From Comamonas sp. NLF-1-9 (lineage in GTDB: Bacteria > Pseudomonadota > Gammaproteobacteria > Burkholderiales > Burkholderiaceae_C), in the NCBI RefSeq assembly GCF_019195435.1, contig NZ_CP078069.1, forward strand, positions 806,001-870,000: DNA of 64,000 bases. The letters are read 5' to 3'. The notes below the pieces were generated by a model that had not been told where the DNA came from, ran no database searches, and was given only the letters and a program-made list of their open reading frames with translations. The position numbers were made by a program, and so were the translations under genes. Below, one piece after another: positions 52,656 to 62,100 of this stretch (positions within the stretch are counted from its first letter, which is position 1; every line of letters starts with the position of its first letter).

Positions 52656-52997
52656 AGGCGGGACAAGGCTTTGCGCGCGGTGCGCGGGCGCAAACCATCC
52701 ACAGCGGCGCGGCCAGCCGCGGCCGGCGCCTGCATCCGCAAGTCATAGCAGCGGCGCCATGGGTGTTCATGCAAGTTGTTGATTCAACAGGGTTTTTTGG
52801 TGCACATTTTTTGTGCAATGTGGTCAAAGCGCCTGCCGATGCGCGCTTGCGGCGCTTGTTCCGGTATTTGCCCACAAAGTTATCCACAGCAACGGTGGAT
52901 GACCGCAGGGCGCTGGCGGGGCTGTGGCGCGCGCGCCGGACGGCCAGGGTGCCTGCGTCATAATCGCCGGCTGACATCCAAACGCGCGGAGTGAGCA
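52656..52997. other. Divergent intergenic region xseA/exbB
   Basis: 342 bp with no gene. TGCACA-N5-TGTGCA (52801-52817) is a small inverted repeat next to T-rich DNA, and a perfect DnaA box TTATCCACA stands at 52880-52888. Promoters for xseA and exbB should lie here; I could not fix them. Confidence 0.5.
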
Positions 52998-53648
52998 TTG
53001 CTTTCGATCATACAAGCCTCGGGTTGGCCGATCTGGCCGCTCATCGCCTGCTCCGTCGTGGCCTTGGCGCTGATCATCGAGCGCTTCATTTCGCTGCAAA
53101 CCCGGCGCGTGGCGCCGCCCAAGCTGCTCGATGAGGCGATTGCCGTCACCAGCCGCAGCCTGCCTGCGCCCGACGTGGTCAAGCAGCTGGAACAGAACAG
53201 CGCGCTTGGCGAGGTGCTGGCCAGCGGCATACGGCGGCTGGCGGGCAACCCGCGCAGCTCCGAAGAGGACTTGCGCGCGGCCATGCAGGACCAGGGTCGT
53301 TCGGTGGCGCATCGGCTGGAGAGGTACCTGAACGCGCTGGGCACCATCGCCTCGGCCGCGCCGCTGCTGGGGCTGCTGGGCACGGTGGTCGGCATGATAG
53401 AGATCTTCGGCGCGCAGGCCGGGGCCGGCGCCGTGGGGCATGTGGCCGGCGGCGGCAACCCGGCGCAGCTCGCGCACGGCATCTCGATGGCCTTGTACAA
53501 CACGGCCTTCGGCCTGATCATCGCAATTCCGGCGCTGTTCTTCTGGAAGTATTTCCGCAGCCGCGTGGACGCCTACACGCTGCAGCTGGAGCTCGCTGCC
53601 GAGCAGTTCGTGCGTCACCTCGGCCAGATCGGCCGGCGCCAGCTGTAG
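52998..53648 (+). CDS. exbB: MotA/TolQ/ExbB proton channel protein
   Basis: A 216-residue inner-membrane protein with three helices. IIQASGWPIWPLIACSVVALALIIERFISL near the start and LGTIASAAPLLGLLGTVVGMIEIF, then GISMALYNTAFGLIIAIPALFFWKYF form the channel helices. With ExbD it passes proton-motive energy to TonB-type systems. TTG start at 52998 with GGAG before it. Precedes exbD by 12 bp in a stable betaproteobacterial cluster. Confidence 0.9.
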   Translation: MLSIIQASGWPIWPLIACSVVALALIIERFISLQTRRVAPPKLLDEAIAVTSRSLPAPDVVKQLEQNSALGEVLASGIRRLAGNPRSSEEDLRAAMQDQGRSVAHRLERYLNALGTIASAAPLLGLLGTVVGMIEIFGAQAGAGAVGHVAGGGNPAQLAHGISMALYNTAFGLIIAIPALFFWKYFRSRVDAYTLQLELAAEQFVRHLGQIGRRQL

Positions 53649-53660
53649 GCGGAGCCGGCG

Positions 53661-54089
53661 ATGGACTTTCGGGCTGGCAAGACGCGCGAAGAGCCGCGCA
53701 TCGACCTGATTCCCTTCATCGACGTGCTGCTGGTGATCCTGATCTTTCTCATGCTCACCACTACCTACAGCCGCTTCACCGAACTGCAGCTGACCCTGCC
53801 GGTGGCCGACACCCAGCAGATGCGCGAGCGCCCGCGCGAGCTGACGGTGGCCGTGGCGGCCGACGGGCGTTATGCGGTGAACAAGACCGCGCTGGCCGGT
53901 CGCGGCGTGGGCGAGCTGGCCCAGGCGCTGCAGGCGGCCGCGCCGGCGGGCGGCGACAGCGTGCTGATCATCAGCGCCGACGCGATGGCGCCGCACCAGG
54001 CGGTCATCACCGTGATGGAGGCGGCCCGCCGGGTGGGCCTGGCGCAGGTGACCTTCGCTACCCAGACTTCCGGGGCGCAGGAGCGCTGA
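53661..54089 (+). CDS. exbD: ExbD/TolR biopolymer transport protein
   Basis: A 142-residue protein with one N-terminal helix, [23 protein letters not shown], containing the conserved Asp in IDVLL, and a periplasmic domain ([20 protein letters not shown]). It pairs with ExbB. It is 4 bp before lpxK. Confidence 0.91.
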   Translation: MDFRAGKTREEPRIDLIPFIDVLLVILIFLMLTTTYSRFTELQLTLPVADTQQMRERPRELTVAVAADGRYAVNKTALAGRGVGELAQALQAAAPAGGDSVLIISADAMAPHQAVITVMEAARRVGLAQVTFATQTSGAQER

Positions 54090-54093
54090 GGGC

Positions 54094-55116
54094 GTGGCCC
54101 AGCGTCTGCGCCGCGCCTGGCAGCACAAGGGCGCGCTGGCGCGGCTGCTCTGGCCCCTGTCCCTGCTCTACCGCGCGCTGACGGCGCTGCGCCGCGCGCT
54201 TCATCGCCGCGGCTGGCTGCGCCGCAGCACGCTCGGCGTGCCCGTCGTCGTGGTGGGCAATGTGGTGGCCGGCGGCGCGGGCAAGACGCCGGTGGTGATC
54301 GCGCTGGTGCAGCACTTGCAGGCCAGAGGCTGGCGCCCGGGCATCGTCTCGCGCGGCCATGGGCGGCGCACGCGCGACTGCCGCGAGGTGCGCGCTACCA
54401 GCGCACCCGCCGAGGTGGGTGATGAGCCGCTGCTGCTGGCGCGGCGCACCGGCGTGCCGGTCTTCGTGGCCGCGCGGCGCGCCGATGCCGGGCGCGCGCT
54501 GCTGGCGGCGCACCCGGACTGCAACATCCTGGTCTGCGACGACGGACTGCAGCATCTGGCGCTGGCGCGCAAGCTGGAAATTTGCGTCTTCAGCGAGACC
54601 GGCGTGGGCAATGGCTGGCTGCTGCCCGCCGGCCCGCTGCGCGAGGCCTGGCCGCGACCGGTGGATGCGCTGCTCTACCACGGCGCGCCCCCCGTCCCGG
54701 CGGGCAGCGCGCCCGCGTTTGCGCTGCGGCGCACGCTGGCGCCCTGCGTGGTGAATGCGGCGGGCGAGCAATTGCCCTTGCAGCGCCTGCGCGGCCAGCC
54801 GCTGCATGCGCTGGCGGGCGTGGCCGCGCCCGAGGCCTTCTTTGCCATGCTGCGCGCGCGCGGTCTGACGCTGGAGCGCACCGAGAGCCTGCCGGACCAC
54901 TTTGCTTTCGATAGCTGGCAGCGCCCGTCAGGCAAGGGTTTGATCCTGATTTGTACCGAAAAAGACGCGGTCAAGCTCTGGCGCCTGCACCCCGAGGCTT
55001 GGGCGGCGCCCTTGCAGGTCGAGCTCGATCCGGCATTCTTCGCCTGGCTGGACGCGCGCCTGGCGCCACTATCATCGACCCCAGCCGGAGAAAGCCATGG
55101 ACCCGAAACTGCTTGA
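54094..55116 (+). CDS. lpxK: Tetraacyldisaccharide 4'-kinase
   Basis: A 340-residue inner-membrane-associated kinase of lipid A synthesis. Walker A is [20 protein letters not shown]; then [49 protein letters not shown] and [18 protein letters not shown] near the end. GTG start at 54094. The segment [13 protein letters not shown] (54905-54945) derives from the dispersed agcgct/agctat repeat and lies in frame. Confidence 0.93.
   Translation: MAQRLRRAWQHKGALARLLWPLSLLYRALTALRRALHRRGWLRRSTLGVPVVVVGNVVAGGAGKTPVVIALVQHLQARGWRPGIVSRGHGRRTRDCREVRATSAPAEVGDEPLLLARRTGVPVFVAARRADAGRALLAAHPDCNILVCDDGLQHLALARKLEICVFSETGVGNGWLLPAGPLREAWPRPVDALLYHGAPPVPAGSAPAFALRRTLAPCVVNAAGEQLPLQRLRGQPLHALAGVAAPEAFFAMLRARGLTLERTESLPDHFAFDSWQRPSGKGLILICTEKDAVKLWRLHPEAWAAPLQVELDPAFFAWLDARLAPLSSTPAGESHGPETA
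54905..54950. repeat. Dispersed repeat within lpxK coding sequence
   Basis: TTTCGATAGCTGGCAGCGCC followed by GTCAGGCAAGGGTTTGAT has the form of the intergenic agcgct/agctat repeats. It sits in frame near the 3' end of lpxK. Confidence 0.45.
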
Positions 55117-55285
55117 ACTGCTGGTGTGCCCCGTGACCAAGGGGCCGCTCACTTACGACCGCGAGCGCCAGGAGCTGGTCTCGCACAGCGCGCGCCTGGC
55201 CTATCCGGTGCGCGACGGCATCCCCGTCCTGCTCGAGACCGAAGCGCGCACGCTCAGCGACGACGAGCTGGAAAAGAAGCCGTGA
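55097..55285 (+). CDS. Trm112-family protein
   Basis: A 62-residue protein: [30 protein letters not shown], then [20 protein letters not shown]. It is of the YcaR/Trm112 type, which in other organisms binds methyltransferases. The first 20 bases overlap lpxK; its stop overlaps the kdsB start (GTGA). Of the zinc cysteines only one (Cys11) is seen. Confidence 0.9.
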   Translation: MDPKLLELLVCPVTKGPLTYDRERQELVSHSARLAYPVRDGIPVLLETEARTLSDDELEKKP

Positions 55286-56073
55286 GCGCGGCGGCCTTCA
55301 CCGTCGTCATCCCCGCGCGGCTGGCCTCCAGCCGCCTGCCGCGCAAGCCCCTGGCCGACATCGCCGGCAAGCCCATGGTGGTGCGCGTGGCCGAGCGCGC
55401 GCTGCAAAGCGCCGCCGCGCAGGTCTGGGTGGCGGCCGACGCGCCCGAGATCATCGACGCCTGCCAGGCCCACGGCGTGCAGGCGCTGCCCACGCGCGCC
55501 GACCACGCCAGCGGCAGCGACCGTCTGGCCGAAGCCTGCGCGCTGCTGGGCCTGCCCGAGGATGCGGTGGTGGTGAACGTGCAGGGCGACGAGCCGCTGA
55601 TGGCGCCCGGCCTGATCGATGCCGTCGCGGCCCTGATGCAGCGCCACGCGCACTGCCCCATGGGCACGGCCGCACATCCGATCGCCAGCGCCGCCGACTT
55701 TGCCAACCCCAACGTGGTCAAGGTGGTGCTCGATGCCCGGGGCCGCGCCAGCTACTTCAGCCGCGCGCCCATCCCGCATGCACGCGGCGCGCAGCCGGGC
55801 GGCGCCTGGTGGCAGGATGCGGCCGCCGCCGGGCTGGCGCCGCTGCACCACATCGGCATCTACAGCTACCGCGCGGGCTTCGTGCAGACCTTTGCACGCC
55901 TGGCGCCCGCGCCCACCGAGCAGCTCGAGCAGCTCGAGCAGCTGCGCGCGCTCTGGCACGGCCATGCGATCGCGGTGCACGTGACCACCACGGCCCCCGG
56001 CGCGGGTGTGGATACGCCGCAGGACCTGGAGCGCGTGCGCGCCCTGTTTGCCGCCGGCGGCGCACCTGCCTGA
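55282..56073 (+). CDS. kdsB: 3-deoxy-manno-octulosonate cytidylyltransferase
   Basis: A 263-residue enzyme that activates Kdo as CMP-Kdo for lipopolysaccharide. Motifs: [71 protein letters not shown] and [17 protein letters not shown] start at 55282, overlapping the Trm112 stop. An unusual triple EQL (tandem GAGCAGCTC at 55917-55943) lengthens the conserved [14 protein letters not shown] loop by one or two units. Confidence 0.94.
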   Translation: MSAAAFTVVIPARLASSRLPRKPLADIAGKPMVVRVAERALQSAAAQVWVAADAPEIIDACQAHGVQALPTRADHASGSDRLAEACALLGLPEDAVVVNVQGDEPLMAPGLIDAVAALMQRHAHCPMGTAAHPIASAADFANPNVVKVVLDARGRASYFSRAPIPHARGAQPGGAWWQDAAAAGLAPLHHIGIYSYRAGFVQTFARLAPAPTEQLEQLEQLRALWHGHAIAVHVTTTAPGAGVDTPQDLERVRALFAAGGAPA

Positions 56074-56168
56074 GAGGGCGCCCTGTAAGCGGGGCGCCAG
56101 CGCACGCGTGCTATTCTCAAACGCTGTTCACGCACGGCCTGGCGCGTGCGGCCCGATTTCAAAACTGA

Positions 56169-56838
<670 letters not shown>

Positions 56839-56840
<2 letters not shown>

Positions 56841-57003
56841 GAGCTTGAGAGGCAATCCCCCATGCCCGCTCTGCACGCCAAAACACCACCACTCTTGGTT
56901 GCAAATACTCGCCATGGCCCCAGCCATGACTGCGTTTTGCATCTCGATGGGCGGCGTTTTGACGCGCCTTTCGGGCACGGACAATTTCCTCGCAAGCTCT
57001 GAG
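56839..57003. mobile_element. Palindromic MITE-like element M2
   Basis: Imperfect terminal repeats (GAGAGCTTGAGAGGCAAT left; ATTTCCTCGCAAGCTCTGAG right) enclose TTGCAAATACTCGCCATGGC...GCCATGACTGCGTTTTGC, the same layout as M1 at 50423-50594 though the arms differ. It begins at the adk stop codon and may provide its terminator. No coding capacity. Confidence 0.65.
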
Positions 57004-57026
57004 GCGCCGGCGCGCAGGCTGCGCGC

Positions 57027-57977
57027 TCAGGCTTGCTGCATCAAGTCGAGCATCAGGCTGATGCGCGCCTTGACCGGGCTCAGGCCCTCGGCGTCGCGCC
57101 AGGGCCGGCCCGCGATCGCCGCCATGTGCCCGAGCGGGCAGCGCGAGGCAATGCGCACCTGCACCCCGGCATCCACCGCACGCGCGAGCGCCGGCTGCAG
57201 CGCCTGATGCAGCGTGCCGTTGCCGGTCGCGGCGACGACGATGCCGCGTACCCCGCCGGCCACCATCCAGTCGATCAGCGCGCCGTCGGCCCCGGCGTGG
57301 CTCAGGGCGATCTCCACCCGCGGCCAGGGCGCTTGATTGAAGGCGCGCGATTGCAGCAAGGCGCCGTGGCGCGGTGCGCCGGCCGCGGGCGCCGCACCGT
57401 GCGCCCAGCGCAACTGCCCGGCCTCCACCCAGCCGAGCGGGCCGCTGCCCAGCGAGGCAAACGCGTCGAGCCGCTGCGGATGCAGCTTGCTCACCGCGCG
57501 GGCGCCGTGCACCGTGCCGAGCGCGGACACCAGCACGCCGCGCGCCTGCGGGTGCGCGGCCAGCAACACCGCGTCCAGCAGGTTCTGCGGGCCGTCGGAC
57601 AGCAGCGCGGTGGCCGGGCGCATCGCGCAGGTCAACACCACGGGCTTGTCCGCGGGCAGCAGCTCGTGCAGCAGCCAGGCGCTCTCTTCCAGCGTGTCCG
57701 TGCCGTGCGTGACGACGATGCCGGCCACCTGCGCGTCGGCCAGCAGCTCGGCGCAGCGCCGCGCAAGGCGCAGCCAGGTGGCGTGGTCCATGTCCTTGCT
57801 GTCGATCTGCGCGAGCTGCTCGGCTTGCAGCGCCATGCCGGCGGCCTGCTGCAGGCCCGGCACCGCCTGCACCAGCGCGTCTACGCCCAGTTGCGCGGCC
57901 AGGTAGGCATGGCCACCGGCCGCGCCGGTGCCGGCAATGGTGCCGCCGGTGCCGAGGATGACGATCTTTTTGTCCAT
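57027..57977 (-). CDS. ansA: L-asparaginase
   Basis: A 316-residue amidohydrolase. The first catalytic Thr is in LGTGGTIAGTG and the second site in VVTHGTDTLEESAWLLHE, with CAMRPATALLSDGPQNLLDAV following. No signal peptide, so probably the cytoplasmic form. Divergent from lexA; the 88-bp gap contains two SOS boxes that could also act on this gene. Symbol is by family only. Confidence 0.9.
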   Translation of the reverse strand: MDKKIVILGTGGTIAGTGAAGGHAYLAAQLGVDALVQAVPGLQQAAGMALQAEQLAQIDSKDMDHATWLRLARRCAELLADAQVAGIVVTHGTDTLEESAWLLHELLPADKPVVLTCAMRPATALLSDGPQNLLDAVLLAAHPQARGVLVSALGTVHGARAVSKLHPQRLDAFASLGSGPLGWVEAGQLRWAHGAAPAAGAPRHGALLQSRAFNQAPWPRVEIALSHAGADGALIDWMVAGGVRGIVVAATGNGTLHQALQPALARAVDAGVQVRIASRCPLGHMAAIAGRPWRDAEGLSPVKARISLMLDLMQQA

Positions 57978-57999
57978 GGTGCTTGCAACTTTCTCAAAA

Positions 58000-58015
58000 C
58001 TGTCGAAAAATACAG
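58000..58015. promoter_or_regulatory. LexA (SOS) box 1
   Basis: CTGT-CGAAAAAT-ACAG fits the CTGT-N8-ACAG LexA consensus. It lies 23 bp from the ansA start and 51 bp from the lexA start. Confidence 0.8.
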
Positions 58016-58018
58016 CTA

Positions 58019-58034
58019 CTGTATCGATACACAG
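58019..58034. promoter_or_regulatory. LexA (SOS) box 2
   Basis: CTGT-ATCGATAC-ACAG, a second consensus LexA site with centre 19 bp from box 1 and 32 bp from the lexA start. Tandem boxes suit tight autoregulation of lexA. Confidence 0.85.
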
Positions 58035-58065
58035 TCACTGACCTGTAGCCCATCCGGAGCATTTC

Positions 58066-58740
58066 ATGACCGACCAGCCCAAACTCACCGGCCGCCAGCA
58101 GCAGATCCTGGAACTGGTAGAGCGCGCCATCGCCCAGACCGGCGCGCCGCCCACGCGCGCCGAGATCGCGCAGCAGCTGGGCTTCAAGTCGGCCAACGCG
58201 GCGGAAGAGCACTTGAAGGCGCTCGCGCGCAAGGGCGTGATCGAGCTGCTCAGCGGTACCTCGCGCGGCATACGCCTGCGCGCCAGCGCGCTGCGCCAGA
58301 TCCATGCCGAGCGCGGCGTGCAGCTCGGCCTGCCGATGGCGGGGCTGGCCCAGCTCACGCTGCCGCTCATCGGCCGCGTGGCCGCCGGTTCGCCGATTCT
58401 CGCGCAGGAGCACGTCGACCAAAGCTACACCATAGAAGGCTCGCTGTTCGCGCACAAGCCGGACTATCTGCTCAAGGTGCGTGGCATGTCCATGCGCGAC
58501 GCCGGCATCATGGATGGCGACCTGCTCGCGGTGCAGGCCACGCACGAGGCGCGCAGCGGCCAGATCGTGGTCGCGCGCCTGGGCGACGAGGTCACCGTCA
58601 AACGCCTGCGCCGTAGCGGCGGCCAGATCGAGCTGTTGCCGGAAAACCCCGACTACCCGGTGATCCGGGTGCACCCCGGCGAGCCATTCGAGATCGAAGG
58701 CCTGGCGGTCGGCTTGATACGCAACACCATGCTGATGTAG
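58066..58740 (+). CDS. lexA: SOS repressor LexA
   Basis: A 224-residue repressor. Winged [35 protein letters not shown] near the N-terminus; the self-cleavage bond follows in RVAAGSPIL (Ala-Gly); the catalytic Ser is in [14 protein letters not shown] and Lys in [10 protein letters not shown]. Autoregulated through the two upstream boxes. Confidence 0.97.
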   Translation: MTDQPKLTGRQQQILELVERAIAQTGAPPTRAEIAQQLGFKSANAAEEHLKALARKGVIELLSGTSRGIRLRASALRQIHAERGVQLGLPMAGLAQLTLPLIGRVAAGSPILAQEHVDQSYTIEGSLFAHKPDYLLKVRGMSMRDAGIMDGDLLAVQATHEARSGQIVVARLGDEVTVKRLRRSGGQIELLPENPDYPVIRVHPGEPFEIEGLAVGLIRNTMLM

Positions 58741-58872
58741 GGCATGGCCGGCACGGCCCCGGGTGGCGGGCGTCTGGCCGGGCACGCTGCATGCGCCAGC
58801 GCGCTCGGTCAACCCTGGGGCGTGCTTTTCCTGTGGCAATCCTGCCTGTGTTCAAACCCTGTGGAGTCTCAC

Positions 58873-59121
58873 ATGCAGCTTGTTCAGTCCGGTCAGCGCC
58901 CGCTGCCTCTTTTTTCCCCGGCCCCGCACGGCAAGGTGCTCGCGCTGCGGCCAGTCGCGCGCCAGCGCCCCGCTGCACCCGCCCCTGTGCCGGCGCGGCC
59001 CTCGGCGCACCGGCCGCTGCGCCTGGTGCTGCGGCATGCGGACGATGGTTCCTGCCGGCTGATGGCTTCGGGCCGGCTGGCCGATGTCTGCGCCGAACTC
59101 AATCGCCTGGCGCTGGGCTGA
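58873..59121 (+). CDS. Hypothetical protein downstream of lexA, 82 aa
   Basis: ATG at 58873 (GGAGTCTCAC before it) gives MQLVQSGQRPLPLFSPAPHG, a Pro/Ala/Arg-rich middle, and a more structured end, LRLVLRHADDGSCRLMASGRLADVCAELNRLALG. The position after lexA recalls small SOS genes such as sulA or imuA leaders, but no such motif is seen. I do not recognise a family. The C-terminal 35 residues look like a small folded unit. Confidence 0.55.
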   Translation: MQLVQSGQRPLPLFSPAPHGKVLALRPVARQRPAAPAPVPARPSAHRPLRLVLRHADDGSCRLMASGRLADVCAELNRLALG

Positions 59122-59199
59122 GGTGCGGCAGTCGCGGGCCTGGGCGCAACGCGGCAAGAGGCCCACCAAGGCAGCCGCAGGCCAGCCGGCGCCGCTGCA

Positions 59200-62100
59200 T
59201 CAGAGTTGCAACTGGGCCCAGATCTTGTCCAGACGCTTGCTGCTTGCGGGGTAAGGGGTGCGCAGCTCTTGCGCAAAAAAGCCCACGCGCAGCTCTTGCA
59301 GCATCCAGCGGTATTCCTGCATGCGCGCGTCTTCCTGGCCCTTGCGTTCGGCAAACAGGCGCCAGTAGCGCTGCTCCAGCGGTTGCAGCTCGCGCGTCCT
59401 GGCTTCGTCGCGCGCGGGGTCGGCGCGCAGCTTGTCCAGGCGCAGCACGATGGCCTTGAGATAGCGCGGGTAGTGCTGCAATTGCGCCCAGGGGGTGTCG
59501 AGCAGGAAGTTCTTGTTCATCAGGATCTGCAGTTGCCGGCCTGTGTCTTGCGTGGCCAGCGGGGCGTTGCGCGTTTCCTTGATCTTGCGCTGGGCCAGTG
59601 CGTACTCTTGCAGGATGGCGGCGCACAGGCGCGCCACTTCGTTGGCAATCAGGGTCAGGCGCGCGCGCCCTTCCTGGATGCGCTGGGCAAATTCCTGCGC
59701 GTTCACCGGCAGCGGCGGCTGCAGGAAGGCGCGCTCAAGCGCCAGGTCGATGATCTGCTTTTGCAGCTCCTCCTGCGTGCCCAGCGGCATGTAGGCCACG
59801 GCCATGCGCTGCAGGTCGGGGATGTTTTTGGCCAGGTATTTGAGCGCGTCCCTGATCTGCAGCGCCACCAGGCGCCGCAGGCCCACCAGGTGGCGCGCGG
59901 CTGCCAGCTCGGGCTCGTCGAACACTTCGATGCCCACGCCCTCGCCACGGTCGATCAAGGCCGGAAAGCCGACCAGACTCTGGTTGCCGCGCTGGATTTC
60001 CAGCAGCTCGGGCAGCTCGCCAAAGGTCCATGCGGTGTAGAGCGCATCGGCCTGTCCGGGCGCGGGTTTCTCATTTTCAGGAGCTGCTGGCGCTTGATTG
60101 GCAACGATTTCATATGGTTTAGTGCCTGAAACCGGCTTGGAATCTGCGCCAGCAGCTATCTTCAATGAAGCAAGCGCCTGAAACGCCCCGCGCGCCTGGC
60201 CGCCCCACTGCGCCTTGAGCGTGGCCAGTTGCCGGCCTTGCCCGAGCTGGCGGCCGTGCTCGTCCACCACGCGAAAGTTCATGAACAAGTGCGGGCTGAG
60301 CATGTCGAGCTTGAAGTCGGCGAGCTTGATGTCCAGCCCGGTTTCCTCGCGCGCCTGCTTGAGCAGCACGTCCAGCAAACCGCCTTGCTCGCGCCCGCCG
60401 CGCGAGAGCAGCAGATCGGCCAGGCGCCGGGCGTTTTCCGCCAGCGGCACGAAGCGGCTGCGCGGGCGCTGGGGCAGGCTTTTGAGCAGTGCCTGGATCT
60501 TGTCCTTGAGCATGCCCGGCACCAGCCACTGCGCGTCCTCTTCGCTCGCCTGGTTCAGGGCAAACAGCGGCAGCGTCAGCGTCACGCCGTCGCGCGCGTC
60601 GCCGGGAGCGTGCAGGTAGCTGGCGGCGCAGTCCACGCCGCCCAGGCGCACGAGTTTGGGGAAGCGCTCGGTGGTGATGCCCGCGGCCTCGTGGCGCATC
60701 AGCTCTTCGCGCGTGATGCGCAACAGCTGCGGCTCGGCCTTGACCGCCTGGCGAAACCATTTGTCGAAGGTCGCGCCGCTGTAGATGCCTTCGGGAATCG
60801 CCTGGTCGTAGAAGGCGTAGATCAGCTCGTCGTCCACCAGCACGTCTTGGCGGCGGCTCTTGTGCTCGAGCTCTTGCACCTTGTGCACCGCCTTGCGGTT
60901 GGCGGCGAGAAAGGGCCAGTCGCTGTCCCATTCGCCCTCGACCAGCGCGCGGCGGATGAAGAGCTGGCGCGCCTCGTGCGGGTCCACGCGGCCATAGCTC
61001 ACGGCCCGGTGGTTGTAGACCACCAGACCGTAGAGCGTGGCGCGCTCGAGCGCGATCACGTCCGCCTGCTTCTTGCTCCAGTGCGGCTCCAGCAGCTGCT
61101 TCTTCAAAAGGTGCGCGCCCACCTCCTCCAGCCACTGCGGCTCGATCGCGGCAATGCCGCGCCCGTACAGGCGCGAGGTCTGCACCTGCTCGGCCGCAAC
61201 GATCCAGCGCCCCGGTTTTTTGGACAGGTGCGCGCCCGGGTGCGGATAAAACCGGATGCCGTGCGCGCCCAGCCAGGCGTCCGCGTCTTCGCCCTTGAAG
61301 CCGATGTTGCCCAGCAGCCCCGCGAGCATGGACAAATGCACTGCCTCATAGCCCGCAGGCTCGGTGTTGAGCGCCCAGCGTTGCTCGCGCACCACGGTGA
61401 GCAACTGGCTGTGGATGTCGCGCCACTCGCGCACCCGGCGCAGGTTCAGGTAGTTCCTGCGCAGCAGCTGCTCCCATTGGCGGTTGCTCAGCTTGTGGGT
61501 GTCGCCTGGCGGGGAGATGGCTTGAGCGCCCTTGGCGGAAGATTCGTTGTCCGGGGGGCGTCCGCCCCCACCCCTGCCCTCCCCCAGAGGGGGAGGGAGC
61601 GAACTTCCGCTGCTCTGGTCTGCGCTCCTTCCCCCTCTGGGGGAAGGTTGGGATGGGGGCAAACCGCGCTTTTCCACCGGCAAAAACGCCTGGCTGCGCG
61701 CATGCGCCGCCGCAGTCTGCCCCGCAGCCGCCATCTCCCGGCGCGACTGCGCCACCAGCTTGCCCCCGCGCGCGTCGTGCAGCCAGTTCCACAGGCGCAC
61801 GTAGCCGCTGAACTCGCTCTTTTCGTCGTCGAACTTGGCGTGCGCCTGGTCCGCCTGAGCCTGGGCCTCCAGCGGGCGGTCGCGCACGTCCTGCACCGAC
61901 AGCGCGGCGGCAATCACCAGCACCTCGGCGAGCGCGCCCCGGCCGCGCGCCTCCACGATCATGCGGCCCACGCGCGGGTCCAGCGGCAGGCGGGCGAGCT
62001 CGCGCCCCATGGGCTGCAGCGCGCCCTGCTCGTCGACCGCGCCCAGCTCTTGCAAGAGCTGGTAGCCGTCGGCGATCGCCCGGCCCGAGGGCGCTTCGAG

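Noticed and set aside
52860..52900. Possible replication origin (perfect DnaA box TTATCCACA)
   Set aside because: Only one exact box, no AT-rich unwinding region and no dnaA, dnaN or gidA nearby.
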